NCBI GenBank assembly: GCA_900104375.1
Contig: LT629302.1
Coordinates: 2,253,501-2,317,500 of the forward strand
Origin: Flavobacteriaceae bacterium MAR_2010_188
GTDB taxonomy: Bacteria > Bacteroidota > Bacteroidia > Flavobacteriales > Flavobacteriaceae
Length of the DNA stretch: 64,000 bases
Direction of reading: 5' to 3'
In this document: piece by piece, positions 9,129-17,986 of the stretch
How the letters are laid out: each line of letters opens with the position of its first letter
Position numbering within the stretch: position 1 is the stretch's first letter
The notes under the pieces: model-generated
Databases searched by the model: none
Seen by the model: the letters and a program-made list of their open reading frames with translations, nothing else
Told to the model about the DNA's origin: nothing
Translations under genes and position numbers: made by a program

Positions 9129-10376
9129 ATGAAACGATACTTTACACTATTCATTTTATCTTTATTACCTCTTATATCAATTTCTCAGGTTGCAGAAATT
9201 AATCCACCAGATTATATTAAAACCATCAGTTTTAAAGGCAACACTCCAGAAAGTCAATTACCAATCCTAAGGCTCGGCGACCCGCTTATCCTTGAGTTTG
9301 ATGCGCTTAATGGCAATGAAGAAGATTATTATTATGTGATAGAACATTTCAATTTTGATTGGACGCCTTCTCGCCTTGTAAAATCTGAATACTTAAGTGG
9401 ATTTGACAATCAACGCATCAGGACTTACGAAAACTCCTTTAACACCTACCAGATTTATTCTCATTACAATCTAAGAATTCCTAATCAACAGACTAGAGGT
9501 TTATTGGTAAGCGGCAATTATCTGATTTCAATCTATGATGACAATCGTCAACTCATTTTCAGCAGAAAGTTTATGATCTATGAAGATGTGGCTCAAGTCG
9601 GGGTAACCATAAAGCGGTCCCGGGACGTTAAGTTTATTCAAGAAAAACAATCGGTAGATTTTGTGATAAACTCTAACCAGCTTCGTCTTAACAACCCATT
9701 AGAAACTGTAAAAACGGTCATCATTCAAAATAATAATCTACAAGATGCCATTGCCGGACTTAAACCTCAATATGCTTTGGGTAACGAACTTATTTACCGT
9801 TATATCCACGAAACCAGTTTTTGGGCTGGTAATGAATATCACTTTTTTGAGAATAAGGATATCCGTGCGGCCAATGTTGGCGTGCAGTATATAGAGCTTT
9901 TAAATATTTATCATAATTATTTATTTACCGACATCGTTAGAGCTAAAAGACCTTACACTTATAATCCAGATATAAATGGTAATTTTTTGATTACTTCTTT
10001 AGATGTAGACAATGTTGATATTGAAGCCGACTATGCCATGATGCACTTCAGTCTACTCTATCCAGATTTTGAGGAAGGTAGCCGAATTTTTGTCTATGGT
10101 AATTTTAATAATTATGCCTTAGAACCAGAAAACGAACTCTTGATTGATGAAGCTGATGGAGTTTACAAATGTGCGTTTAGAATGAAGCAAGGTTTCTATA
10201 ACTATAAATACGTATTAGTAAATGCAGCGGGATCTATTGTGGAAGGTGCCATAAGTGGAAATTTTTGGCAAACAGAAAATAATTATAAAGTACTGGTCTA
10301 TTATCGGGACCTAGGCGCTAGATACGATAGAATTATAGGTTTGGGTGAAGCCAACTCAGTTAACATTACCAATTAG
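9129..10376 (+). CDS. type IX secretion system plug protein (DUF5103 family)
   Basis: About 415 aa with a Sec signal peptide (MKRYFTLFILSLLPLISIS, cleavage after FSQ-like ISQ). The frame opens at 9096, but the ATG at 9129 gives the clean signal. Recognised from the conserved order NPPDYIKTISFKGNTPESQLPI, YYVIEHFNFDWTPS, SEYLSGF, YQIYSHYNLRIP, SGNYLISIYDD and the C-terminal ARYDRIIGLG. In this family a beta-sandwich protein closes the periplasmic opening of the giant SprA translocon channel, as reported for the Flavobacterium johnsoniae complex. The SprA assignment is family knowledge; no sprA is in the window. It appears monocistronic. Confidence 0.85.
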   Translation: MKRYFTLFILSLLPLISISQVAEINPPDYIKTISFKGNTPESQLPILRLGDPLILEFDALNGNEEDYYYVIEHFNFDWTPSRLVKSEYLSGFDNQRIRTYENSFNTYQIYSHYNLRIPNQQTRGLLVSGNYLISIYDDNRQLIFSRKFMIYEDVAQVGVTIKRSRDVKFIQEKQSVDFVINSNQLRLNNPLETVKTVIIQNNNLQDAIAGLKPQYALGNELIYRYIHETSFWAGNEYHFFENKDIRAANVGVQYIELLNIYHNYLFTDIVRAKRPYTYNPDINGNFLITSLDVDNVDIEADYAMMHFSLLYPDFEEGSRIFVYGNFNNYALEPENELLIDEADGVYKCAFRMKQGFYNYKYVLVNAAGSIVEGAISGNFWQTENNYKVLVYYRDLGARYDRIIGLGEANSVNITN

Positions 10377-10534
10377 GAAAACCAATTACCTGTAATCTCC
10401 GTAAATACGTTTATAGGACCCCAAAATTACCTATATTCAATTGACCGATTAACTAATTTAATCGCATATTAAAAGTCATTTGGTGTGGTTTATTGAAAAA
10501 ATCTTATTTTTACATTATCTAGCTCGTATACAAC

Positions 10535-10921
10535 ATGGTACAACAAGTAACAAGCGGCATCAAGATTTCGGTCGAAACTAACTTCGAAGGAACCTTCTAC
10601 AAAAACTACAAAGTCCAATTTGCTTTTGGCTATAAAGTCACAATTGAAAATCAAGGAAAGGATTCTGTTCAATTAAATTCTAGACATTGGAAAATTCTAG
10701 ATGCCCTAAACAATATGGAAATTGTTGAAGGTGAAGGAGTGATTGGTCTTAAACCAGTTTTAAAGCCTGGCGAGTCACATACCTATAACTCTGGTTGTTT
10801 GCTTACTTCTCCTTTTGGCGCTATGAAAGGCCATTACAATATGGTTAACTTTAGTAATACCAAAAAGTTTAAGGTTTACATACCATCCTTCAAATTAAGC
10901 GCACCTTTTGCCCTTAATTAA
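10535..10921 (+). CDS. apaG: ApaG domain protein
   Basis: A 128-aa cytoplasmic beta-sandwich protein of the ApaG family. Signatures seen: VTSGIKISVETNFEG at the start, FGYKVTIENQGKDSVQLNSRHWKI, EGEGVIGLKPVLKPGESHTYNSGC, and GAMKGHYNM. The length matches the family (about 125 aa). ApaG has been linked to Co2+ resistance and Mg2+ efflux in enterobacteria, but its biochemical role is unsettled. It lies upstream of pruA with its own short spacer. Confidence 0.93.
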   Translation: MVQQVTSGIKISVETNFEGTFYKNYKVQFAFGYKVTIENQGKDSVQLNSRHWKILDALNNMEIVEGEGVIGLKPVLKPGESHTYNSGCLLTSPFGAMKGHYNMVNFSNTKKFKVYIPSFKLSAPFALN

Positions 10922-11031
10922 AATTGTGCTTTAAATCAACCTTTGAAGAAAATTCTTAATTCCACTCTTTCAACTTTAAAATTCATTTATAAGAGGATAA
11001 TTCGTTATCCTTCAATTGCGCCGAAAATCCA

Positions 11032-11039
11032 TACCTTTG
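11032..11039 (+). promoter_or_regulatory. -7 promoter element of pruA
   Basis: TACCTTTG fits the TAnnTTTG consensus exactly and lies about 40 bases before the pruA ATG. The best upstream TTG is too close (13 bases), so only the -7 element is called. Confidence 0.5.
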
Positions 11040-11077
11040 CGCCTCAAACAATTTATTAAATATTAAATAAGTTTTTC

Positions 11078-12706
11078 ATGGGAAAAGGATTTTTTAAAGT
11101 GCCAATTGCAGTAAATGAACCAGTAAAATCATATGCTCCGGGTTCTGAAGAAAGAAAAGAGGTCGCCAAGACATATAAGGAAATGTACAAGGATAAAATC
11201 GAAATCCCAATGTACATTAATGGAAAGGACGTTGCGACCGGCAATACCAAAACAATTTCTCCTCCCCACGATCATAAACACGTTGTAGGTAGCTATCACC
11301 TAGCGAGCGAATCTGATGTTGAGAAGGCAATTAGCACCGCATTAGATGCCAAGGATAAATGGGCAGATTTACCTTGGGAGCAACGCGCGGGTATTTTTCT
11401 TAAAGCTGCAGAACTTATTGCAGGTCCATATAGAGCGAGAATCAATGCTGCGACCATGATTGGTCAATCCAAAACCGTTCATCAAGCCGAAATTGATGCT
11501 GCCTGCGAACTGATTGACTTTTTAAGGTTTAATGTGCAATATATGACTGAAATATATAATGATCAGCCAGCTAGCACAACCGACGCTTGGAACCGATTAG
11601 AATATCGTCCATTAGAAGGATTTGTTTATGCCGTAACTCCTTTCAACTTTACTGCAATTGCTGGTAATTTGCCTTCTTGTATGGCAATGATGGGCAACGT
11701 CGTAGTTTGGAAACCCAGTGATAGCCAAATTTATTCTGCAAAGGTCATTATAGATGTGTTTGAAGAAGCAGGCGTTCCTCCAGGAGTCATAAATGTAGTA
11801 TTTGGTGATCCGCAAATGATTACTGAAACAGTATTGGCCAGCCCACATTTTGCTGGACTGCATTTTACAGGTTCTACTCATGTGTTTAAAGAACTCTGGA
11901 AGGAAATTGGCAATAACATTCATGATTATAAGACTTACCCTCGAATAGTAGGTGAAACTGGTGGTAAGGACTTTATCATCGCTCACCATTCTGCTAACGC
12001 TAAACAGGTAGCCACTGCTATTTCTAGAGGCGCATTTGAGTATCAAGGTCAAAAATGTAGCGCCGCATCAAGAGCGTACATTCCTAAATCATTATGGGAA
12101 GATGTAAAAAACTTTGTTATTGAAGACGTAAAATCGTTTAAACAAGGTTCCCCAGAAGATATGGGCAACTTTGTAACTGCAGTCATCCATGAAGGTTCAT
12201 TTAACAAGCTTGCAAAATATATAGATCAGGCCAAAGCAGATTCTAATGCTGAAATTATTGTTGGTGGTGGACATGACAAAACCAAGGGTTATTTTATTGA
12301 GCCGACGGTAATCGTGACAACCGATCCAAAATACTCAACAATGTGCACTGAACTTTTTGGCCCAGTTATTACAGTATATGTTTATGAGGATAACGATTTT
12401 TCTGATACCCTTAGGTTGGTTGATCAAACAAGCGATTATGCCTTAACTGGCGCGATTATATCGGCCGATAGATATGCGATTGCAGAAGCGACCAAAGCAC
12501 TTCAAAATAGTGCAGGTAATTTCTATATAAATGACAAACCTACGGGAGCAGTTGTGGGTCAGCAACCTTTTGGTGGAGCTCGTTCTTCAGGAACAAATGA
12601 TAAAGCGGGAAGCGCTTTAAATTTGTTGAGATGGGTGTCACCAAGAATGATCAAGGAAACATTCGTAACTCCAACAAACTATAGATATCCTTTTTTAGAT
12701 AAATAA
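11078..12706 (+). CDS. pruA: L-glutamate gamma-semialdehyde (1-pyrroline-5-carboxylate) dehydrogenase
   Basis: The second step of proline catabolism: oxidation of glutamate semialdehyde to glutamate with NAD+. The 542-aa protein is the stand-alone group-2 P5CDH, without a proline dehydrogenase domain. Seen: the N-terminal FFKVPIAVNEPVKSYAPGS, typical of this subfamily; the NAD-binding region TPFNFTAIAGNLPS; the catalytic glutamate in VGETGGKDF; and the catalytic cysteine in FEYQGQKCSAASR. The C-terminal FGGARSSGTNDKAGS is also typical. It ends at a strong terminator, so it is probably transcribed alone. Confidence 0.96.
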   Translation: MGKGFFKVPIAVNEPVKSYAPGSEERKEVAKTYKEMYKDKIEIPMYINGKDVATGNTKTISPPHDHKHVVGSYHLASESDVEKAISTALDAKDKWADLPWEQRAGIFLKAAELIAGPYRARINAATMIGQSKTVHQAEIDAACELIDFLRFNVQYMTEIYNDQPASTTDAWNRLEYRPLEGFVYAVTPFNFTAIAGNLPSCMAMMGNVVVWKPSDSQIYSAKVIIDVFEEAGVPPGVINVVFGDPQMITETVLASPHFAGLHFTGSTHVFKELWKEIGNNIHDYKTYPRIVGETGGKDFIIAHHSANAKQVATAISRGAFEYQGQKCSAASRAYIPKSLWEDVKNFVIEDVKSFKQGSPEDMGNFVTAVIHEGSFNKLAKYIDQAKADSNAEIIVGGGHDKTKGYFIEPTVIVTTDPKYSTMCTELFGPVITVYVYEDNDFSDTLRLVDQTSDYALTGAIISADRYAIAEATKALQNSAGNFYINDKPTGAVVGQQPFGGARSSGTNDKAGSALNLLRWVSPRMIKETFVTPTNYRYPFLDK

Positions 12707-12734
12707 AATAAGAAGAAAACATTAAAACTCTTTT

Positions 12735-12763
12735 AGTCCCGTTTACCGAACGGGACTTTTTTA
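12735..12763 (+). terminator. rho-independent terminator of pruA
   Basis: Stem AGTCCCGTT / AACGGGACT with a five-base loop is followed by a run of six T, 28 bases after the pruA stop. Confidence 0.85.
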
Positions 12764-12924
12764 TGGTCTAACATATGCGCCTTCGAACTACCGCTATGGT
12801 TAGTCTTTTCTTTGTATTTACGAATTATACTTCAAAATTTGTTCAAAAATAACCTAGCTATAAATAAATGATTTATTCTAAAAAGAAGTAAGTTTAACTT
12901 TCTGTAGTACTCCAAGAAATAGAT

Positions 12925-14193
12925 ATGGCGTCAAGAAAATCAATTAAACCGAGATTTGTTAACGTCATCATTTTGGTGATGGTTATTTTCTTTATCATTT
13001 CTTTTATCACTAATATCCTAAATTCCATCATAGTAGATGTAAAGGAGAGCTTCGACCTTAGTTTAGGCCTAGCCGGATTTTTGCCCTTTTCTTTTTTTAT
13101 TGCTTACGGAGTGATGTCGATACCAGCCGGATTTCTCTCCGAAAAATACAGTGACAAGAAATTATTATCGGTTTCATTCTTGCTGATAATCTTCTCTTGC
13201 CTCGCTTTTGTAGCATTTCCAGGATATATCATTTTTACCCTAACCTTATTTCTACTTGGCTGTAGCATGGCAGTTCTACAAGTAATAATAAACCCTATGT
13301 TACGCTCCGCTGGTGGTGAGGAACATTTTGCTTTTAATTCCGTTTTGGCCCAATTGGTATTTGGACTAGCTTCTTATGCCAGTCCATACCTCTATATGTA
13401 TTTGGTGAATGATAATTATAAAAGCTCTTCGGTGGCTTCATTTTTACGTGATTTGGTTCCTAAAAATCTTCCATGGGTATCCATTTATGTCGTATTCGCA
13501 CTAGTGGCCATCATCGTTTTTTTTATCGTAAGAACAGCGAAATATCCAGATAACATTAAGAAAGATGAGGAAACAGCTGGTGACAAACAATCCTATTATA
13601 ACCTCTTAAAAAATAGAACTACCATCTTGTTTTTCTTAGGTATATTCTGCTATGTTGGTATTGAACAAGGTATCGGCAATTGGATTTCTCAGTTTCTTTA
13701 TCAATATCATCAACTAGACCCGCAGACCATTGGCGCGAATACGGTTTCCTATTTTTGGGCGATGCTTACCATAGGATGTTTATTGGGACTTTTATTGTTG
13801 AAACTTTTTGACAGTAGAAAAATCTTGATTGTTGCTACATTACTTACAATGGTGAGCATAATTATTGGTTTGTATGGTTCAGCTGAAATTGCGCTCTATA
13901 TGTTTCCTGCAATTGGGTTTTTTATATCTGTGATGTGGTCAATTATCTTTTCGTTAGGAATGAATTCCGCAGAAAGTCATCATGGTTCACTGTCTGGAAT
14001 CTTGTGTACGGGCATCGCGGGAGGAGCAATCTTTCCCTTAGTGGTTGGAATAATTGGAGATGCCTTTAATTTGAGAATTGGTTTGTTATGTCTTCTTCTC
14101 CCACTTATATACATACTATCGATTGGATTCTGGGCAAGGCCAATTGTGAATAATAGTACAATCCTGAGAAAATCTGATGAAGACTTACCTTAA
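12925..14193 (+). CDS. MFS transporter, FucP/NagP-like sugar:H+ symporter family
   Basis: A 422-aa polytopic protein with about 12 hydrophobic helices. The early segment SFDLSLGLAGFLPFSFFIAYGVMSIPAGFLSEKYSDKK is typical of the FHS (fucose:H+ symporter-like) branch of the major facilitator superfamily. The middle CYVGIEQGIGNWISQFL and the late MFPAIGFFISVMWSIIFSLGMN also fit FucP-like transporters. The sugar is not predictable. No sugar-catabolic gene is adjacent. It stands alone between pruA and the convergent rsmG. Confidence 0.85.
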   Translation: MASRKSIKPRFVNVIILVMVIFFIISFITNILNSIIVDVKESFDLSLGLAGFLPFSFFIAYGVMSIPAGFLSEKYSDKKLLSVSFLLIIFSCLAFVAFPGYIIFTLTLFLLGCSMAVLQVIINPMLRSAGGEEHFAFNSVLAQLVFGLASYASPYLYMYLVNDNYKSSSVASFLRDLVPKNLPWVSIYVVFALVAIIVFFIVRTAKYPDNIKKDEETAGDKQSYYNLLKNRTTILFFLGIFCYVGIEQGIGNWISQFLYQYHQLDPQTIGANTVSYFWAMLTIGCLLGLLLLKLFDSRKILIVATLLTMVSIIIGLYGSAEIALYMFPAIGFFISVMWSIIFSLGMNSAESHHGSLSGILCTGIAGGAIFPLVVGIIGDAFNLRIGLLCLLLPLIYILSIGFWARPIVNNSTILRKSDEDLP

Positions 14194-14226
14194 AAAGGTG
14201 TGATAACTCAAATTTAAGTAATAGGA

Positions 14227-14862
14227 TTAGGCGCGGTTCCTAACCTTTATTGGTAGATAAACAACTTTCTTGGTATCAAAAAAGTCTTCCGAAAAATAGT
14301 TTTGAATATCTACAACTTCCACCGTACGGTAACTTTCTAATTCTTCGGTTAGATCACCACCTTTAAGATAAATGATACCGTTCCTTATTTTATTCTTTTG
14401 CTTCTTCTTAATCCGAGCCTTAACCCAACCCACAAATACTGGCATTGTAGTCACCGCACGACTCACGACAAAGTCAAACTCTTTCTTTATTTCTTCCGCT
14501 CTCACTTGTTCTGTCCTAACATTTGTTAATCCAAGGTGTTTGGCCACATCTTCCACTACTTTCAACTTCTTATTAATGCTATCGACCAATAAAAAATTGC
14601 AATTCGGAAATAATATTGCCAGAGGAATCCCCGGAAAACCACCTCCGGTGCCAACATCCAAGATCTTTGTTCCGTCAGCAAATTCGATAAACTTTCCAAT
14701 CGCCAAAGAGTGCAAAACATGCTTTAGATAAAGTTCGTCGATATCCTTTCTAGAGACTACATTTATCTTACCATTCCAGTCCCTATAGAGACCTTCAAGT
14801 TTTCGAAACTGTTCTATTTGGTTTTTTTCTAACTCAGGAAAGTACTTTAAAATGAGCTCCAT
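14227..14862 (-). CDS. rsmG: 16S rRNA (guanine(527)-N7)-methyltransferase
   Basis: About 211 aa. RsmG methylates G527 of 16S rRNA with SAM. Diagnostic segments: LEGLYRDWNGKINVVSRKD, LYLKHVLHSLAIGKF, the SAM-binding ILDVGTGGGFPGIPLAILFP, and DFVVSRAVTTMPVFVGW. The frame begins at 14883, but the ATG at 14862 gives the usual N-terminus (MELILKYFPEL). It converges on the MFS gene and is divergent from the desaturase gene. Confidence 0.95.
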   Translation of the reverse strand: MELILKYFPELEKNQIEQFRKLEGLYRDWNGKINVVSRKDIDELYLKHVLHSLAIGKFIEFADGTKILDVGTGGGFPGIPLAILFPNCNFLLVDSINKKLKVVEDVAKHLGLTNVRTEQVRAEEIKKEFDFVVSRAVTTMPVFVGWVKARIKKKQKNKIRNGIIYLKGGDLTEELESYRTVEVVDIQNYFSEDFFDTKKVVYLPIKVRNRA

Positions 14863-14923
14863 TCTTATTGAAATTTTGAGCAAAAGTAGGACATTTATGA
14901 GGGTAATTTAGGATAATATAACA

Positions 14924-14952
14924 TTTGATGGACCGATTATTGCATATATTTG
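14924..14952 (+). promoter_or_regulatory. Bacteroidota-type promoter of the desaturase gene
   Basis: TTTG (14924-14927), 17 bases, then TATATTTG (14945-14952): close to the -33/-7 consensus of the Bacteroidota housekeeping sigma factor. It lies 45 bases before the desaturase ATG. Confidence 0.6.
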
Positions 14953-14996
14953 TAAATTGAAACATTCTGTTTTAATTTCTCTAGTACCATTAAAAT

Positions 14997-16097
14997 ATGT
15001 CACAGCCTTCATTATCATTTTCAAGATCAGATTCTGCCAAATTTTTTAGAACCTTAAATCGTCGGGTTAATGATTATTTTAAAGACAATAATTTAAAGCG
15101 AACCGGCAATTGGAAGATTTGGCTGAAAACCTTTGTGATGTTTGCCTTATTCTTATCACCATATTTTCTAATCTTAACTTTAAATATACCTGGTTGGGCA
15201 CAACTCCTTTTAGTTATTGTGATGGGAATTGGTATGGCTGGAGTAGGAATGAATGTGATGCACGATGGAAATCATGGGTCGTTTTCTAACAAAAAATGGG
15301 TCAATAAATTAATGGGAAGCAGCATTTATATCCTAGCAGGTAACGTTTACAATTGGCAGGTACAGCATAACGTACTTCATCATACTTATACAAATATTCA
15401 TGGTCATGATGAAGATTTAGAAGCAGGACGAGTCTTGCGATTTTCTAAACATGCAGAATGGCATAAACACCATAGATTTCAACATTATTATTCGGTTTTA
15501 CTTTACGGCCTTCTAACCATAAACTGGGCAATTACAACAGACTGGATGCAGATGAGACGCTATATGAAACGTAAACTTTCATATGGAAAATATCCTAATC
15601 CCTTTAAAAATTGGACGATTCTTGCGGTATCTAAAGTCGTATATTTTTCAATTTGGATTTTAATCCCGATGCTCGTTTTAGATATCGCATGGTGGAAAAT
15701 CCTGCTTGGTTTCTTTTTAATGCATTACGTTGCAGGGCTTATCTTAAGTTTGGTTTTTCAACTTGCGCACGTTATGGACGAGGCAGATATGCCACTTCCT
15801 GAAGAAAACGGTACCATGAAAAATTCTTGGGCGATTCACCAACTGCAAACTACGGTAAACTTTGGCACCAAAAATAAAGTAGTTAATTGGTTTACAGGAG
15901 GATTAAATCATCAAGTAGAACACCATATTTTTCCTCATATCAGCCACGTTCACTATACCAAGATTTCAAAAATAGTTAAGGAAACTGCAGCTGAATTTAA
16001 CTTACCATACAAAGAATATAGAACAACCCGTAAAGCAATCATGGCCCACTTTCAATTCTTAAAAGAGATGGGATCAGAACCAGTACCTGCTTTATGA
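14997..16097 (+). CDS. membrane fatty acid (acyl-CoA/lipid) desaturase
   Basis: A 366-aa di-iron membrane desaturase that would introduce a double bond into fatty acyl chains. All three histidine boxes are present: HDGNHGS at about residue 90, HNVLHHTYTN at about 124, and HQVEHHIFPHISH at about 305. Pairs of hydrophobic helices lie between the boxes. The third box has the Q-x-x-H-H form found in front-end and linoleoyl-CoA-type desaturases. There is no fused cytochrome b5 domain. Position selectivity is unknown. The aminotransferase gene starts 16 bases later, so the two may be co-transcribed. Confidence 0.93.
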   Translation: MSQPSLSFSRSDSAKFFRTLNRRVNDYFKDNNLKRTGNWKIWLKTFVMFALFLSPYFLILTLNIPGWAQLLLVIVMGIGMAGVGMNVMHDGNHGSFSNKKWVNKLMGSSIYILAGNVYNWQVQHNVLHHTYTNIHGHDEDLEAGRVLRFSKHAEWHKHHRFQHYYSVLLYGLLTINWAITTDWMQMRRYMKRKLSYGKYPNPFKNWTILAVSKVVYFSIWILIPMLVLDIAWWKILLGFFLMHYVAGLILSLVFQLAHVMDEADMPLPEENGTMKNSWAIHQLQTTVNFGTKNKVVNWFTGGLNHQVEHHIFPHISHVHYTKISKIVKETAAEFNLPYKEYRTTRKAIMAHFQFLKEMGSEPVPAL

Positions 16098-16113
16098 GCC
16101 TAACTTTTTACAG

Positions 16114-17298
16114 ATGAACCAACTTTCCGATAGAATAAACAATCTATCAACTTCACAGACCTTGGCTATGGCGGCTAAGGCTAGAGAACTTAAGTCTCAA
16201 GGATTAGATATTATTGGCCTTAGTCTGGGCGAACCAGATTTTGAAACGCCCGACTACGTTAAACAAGCGGCAATAGACGCCATTAATGAGAATTATAATA
16301 GCTATACACCGGTAGACGGATATGTAGAGTTAAAAGATGCCATAATCCATAAATTCAAAAGGGATAATAATCTCGATTACAATCGCCAGCAAATAGTGGT
16401 ATCAACCGGAGCTAAACAATCTTTGGCAAATATTGCGCTTGTTATGCTAAATGAAGGGGATGAAGTATTATTACCTTGTCCTTATTGGGTTAGCTACGCA
16501 GAAATGGTAAAACTAGCCGAAGGCGTTCCCGTTGAAATTGAAACTTCAATTGAAAATGATTTTAAACTGACCCCAGAGCAGTTGGAAGCAGCGATTACAC
16601 CAAAGACTAAAATGATTTGGTATAGCTCTCCATGTAATCCTAGTGGTTCTGTTTATTCTAAAGAAGAATTGAGAGGATTGGCCGATGTGCTTAAGAAGTA
16701 TCCGAATATTATCATTGTTTCAGATGAAATATATGAGCATATAAATTATGTTGGTGAACATGAAAGTATGGCTCAATTTGAAGACATGTACGATAGAACG
16801 GTAACCGTTAATGGTGTTTCTAAAGCATTTGCTATGACCGGTTGGAGAATTGGTTATATCGGTGCGCCCGAATTTATAGCCAGAGCTTGTAATAAAATGC
16901 AAGGACAAATTACTAGTGGAGCCAATTGTATCGCGCAAAGAGCAGTAATAACTGCGTTAAATGAGCCACCATCAAGGGTTCAATATATGATTGACGAATT
17001 TAAAAATCGTCGCGAGCTCATTCTTAATCTTCTAGGAGAAATTGAAGGATTCAAAACAAATTCACCAGAAGGAGCATTCTACGTCTTTCCTAATATTTCC
17101 TATTACTTCGGAAAAACCATCAAGGGAAAACTGATTAATGATTCTGCAGACTTTTCAATGTTATTGTTAGAACAGGCGCAAGTAGCAACAGTTTCTGGCG
17201 ATGCCTTTGGTAATCCAGATTGTATTAGAATTTCTTATGCTGCTTCTCAAGACCAAATCAAGGAAGCTATGAAGCGGATTAAAGAGTTGGTATCCTAA
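16114..17298 (+). CDS. PLP-dependent aminotransferase, aspartate aminotransferase type
   Basis: A 394-aa class I/II aminotransferase of the bacterial AspC subgroup Ib. Seen: DIIGLSLGEPDFETP near the N-terminus, GAKQSLANIALVML, PYWVSYAEMV, the segment WYSSPCNPSGSVYSKEEL, the PLP Schiff-base lysine in VNGVSKAFAMTGWRIGY, and the C-terminal arginine in CIRISYAAS. Aspartate/2-oxoglutarate is the likely pair, though related enzymes act on other amino acids. Confidence 0.92.
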   Translation: MNQLSDRINNLSTSQTLAMAAKARELKSQGLDIIGLSLGEPDFETPDYVKQAAIDAINENYNSYTPVDGYVELKDAIIHKFKRDNNLDYNRQQIVVSTGAKQSLANIALVMLNEGDEVLLPCPYWVSYAEMVKLAEGVPVEIETSIENDFKLTPEQLEAAITPKTKMIWYSSPCNPSGSVYSKEELRGLADVLKKYPNIIIVSDEIYEHINYVGEHESMAQFEDMYDRTVTVNGVSKAFAMTGWRIGYIGAPEFIARACNKMQGQITSGANCIAQRAVITALNEPPSRVQYMIDEFKNRRELILNLLGEIEGFKTNSPEGAFYVFPNISYYFGKTIKGKLINDSADFSMLLLEQAQVATVSGDAFGNPDCIRISYAASQDQIKEAMKRIKELVS

Positions 17299-17589
17299 AA
17301 ATATCTGAAGAACAAGACAATCATTATACTTAGACCCACAGCAGTAACTAACCAAGTTTAGCATCTCTATTCTGGTTATAAAGCTGAAGGCTTTCCCTGA
17401 TTTTACTGTTAACTATTAGATTTTTTCGAGGAAATTCTAAAACACCTTGGTTATCGGAGATTTGTAATATTCTTTCGTTAGGGGCTTTTTTTGCGCATTC
17501 TTCATGGGACCAACAATTTTCGGTTGTTCTTTAATACAAGATTCATTGAATTTAGCGCGCCGAAGCCCTTTACTATATATTTTAGGTTA

Positions 17590-17844
17590 TTAGAAGATTA
17601 ATCCTAGGATAATTAGAAATACCACCACTTTTATAATTGTTTCTATACTGGTAGCATGATAGGAAGTTCTGCTTTTGACAGTATTTCTGATTCCATAAAT
17701 GGAATCGGGCATTACTACCTCAGCGTTGTGCTTAACTACTTTTTGATATGATGAATTAAGGATTCCTCCAGGGATAAATTCTTGTTTGTTAATTCTTCTA
17801 ACTGAAGATTTATTAACAGGGGTATTGTTGATTAGCAGTTCCAT
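17590..17844 (-). CDS. hypothetical small tail-anchored protein
   Basis: An 84-aa open frame with a basic, polar N-terminal half (two Asn/Lys/Arg-rich segments) and a single hydrophobic C-terminal segment ending VVVFLIILGLIF. No family was recognised. The upstream sequence (AAAAGTTAGAAATT before the ATG) is a weak A/G-rich initiation region, which is usual in this phylum. The ORF sits in a 0.7-kb gap between convergent genes, so it could be a real small gene or chance; the terminal membrane helix favours a real one. The 290 bases from 17299 to 17589 hold nothing else that I can name. Confidence 0.4.
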   Translation of the reverse strand: MELLINNTPVNKSSVRRINKQEFIPGGILNSSYQKVVKHNAEVVMPDSIYGIRNTVKSRTSYHATSIETIIKVVVFLIILGLIF

Positions 17845-17986
17845 AATTTCTAACTTTTGGTTGTATTAATAAGACGAACTAAAAACAAGAATGTTACAGT
17901 ATGAGCGGCGTGGTTGAAGAAATTACAACATCAAAAATGAGCAAAACCCCAATAAACATTATAATTTCCGAAGACTAGAAATATTT

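Noticed and set aside
11612..12052. 146-codon minus-strand frame inside pruA
   Set aside because: Antisense shadow of a well-conserved dehydrogenase; no motif.
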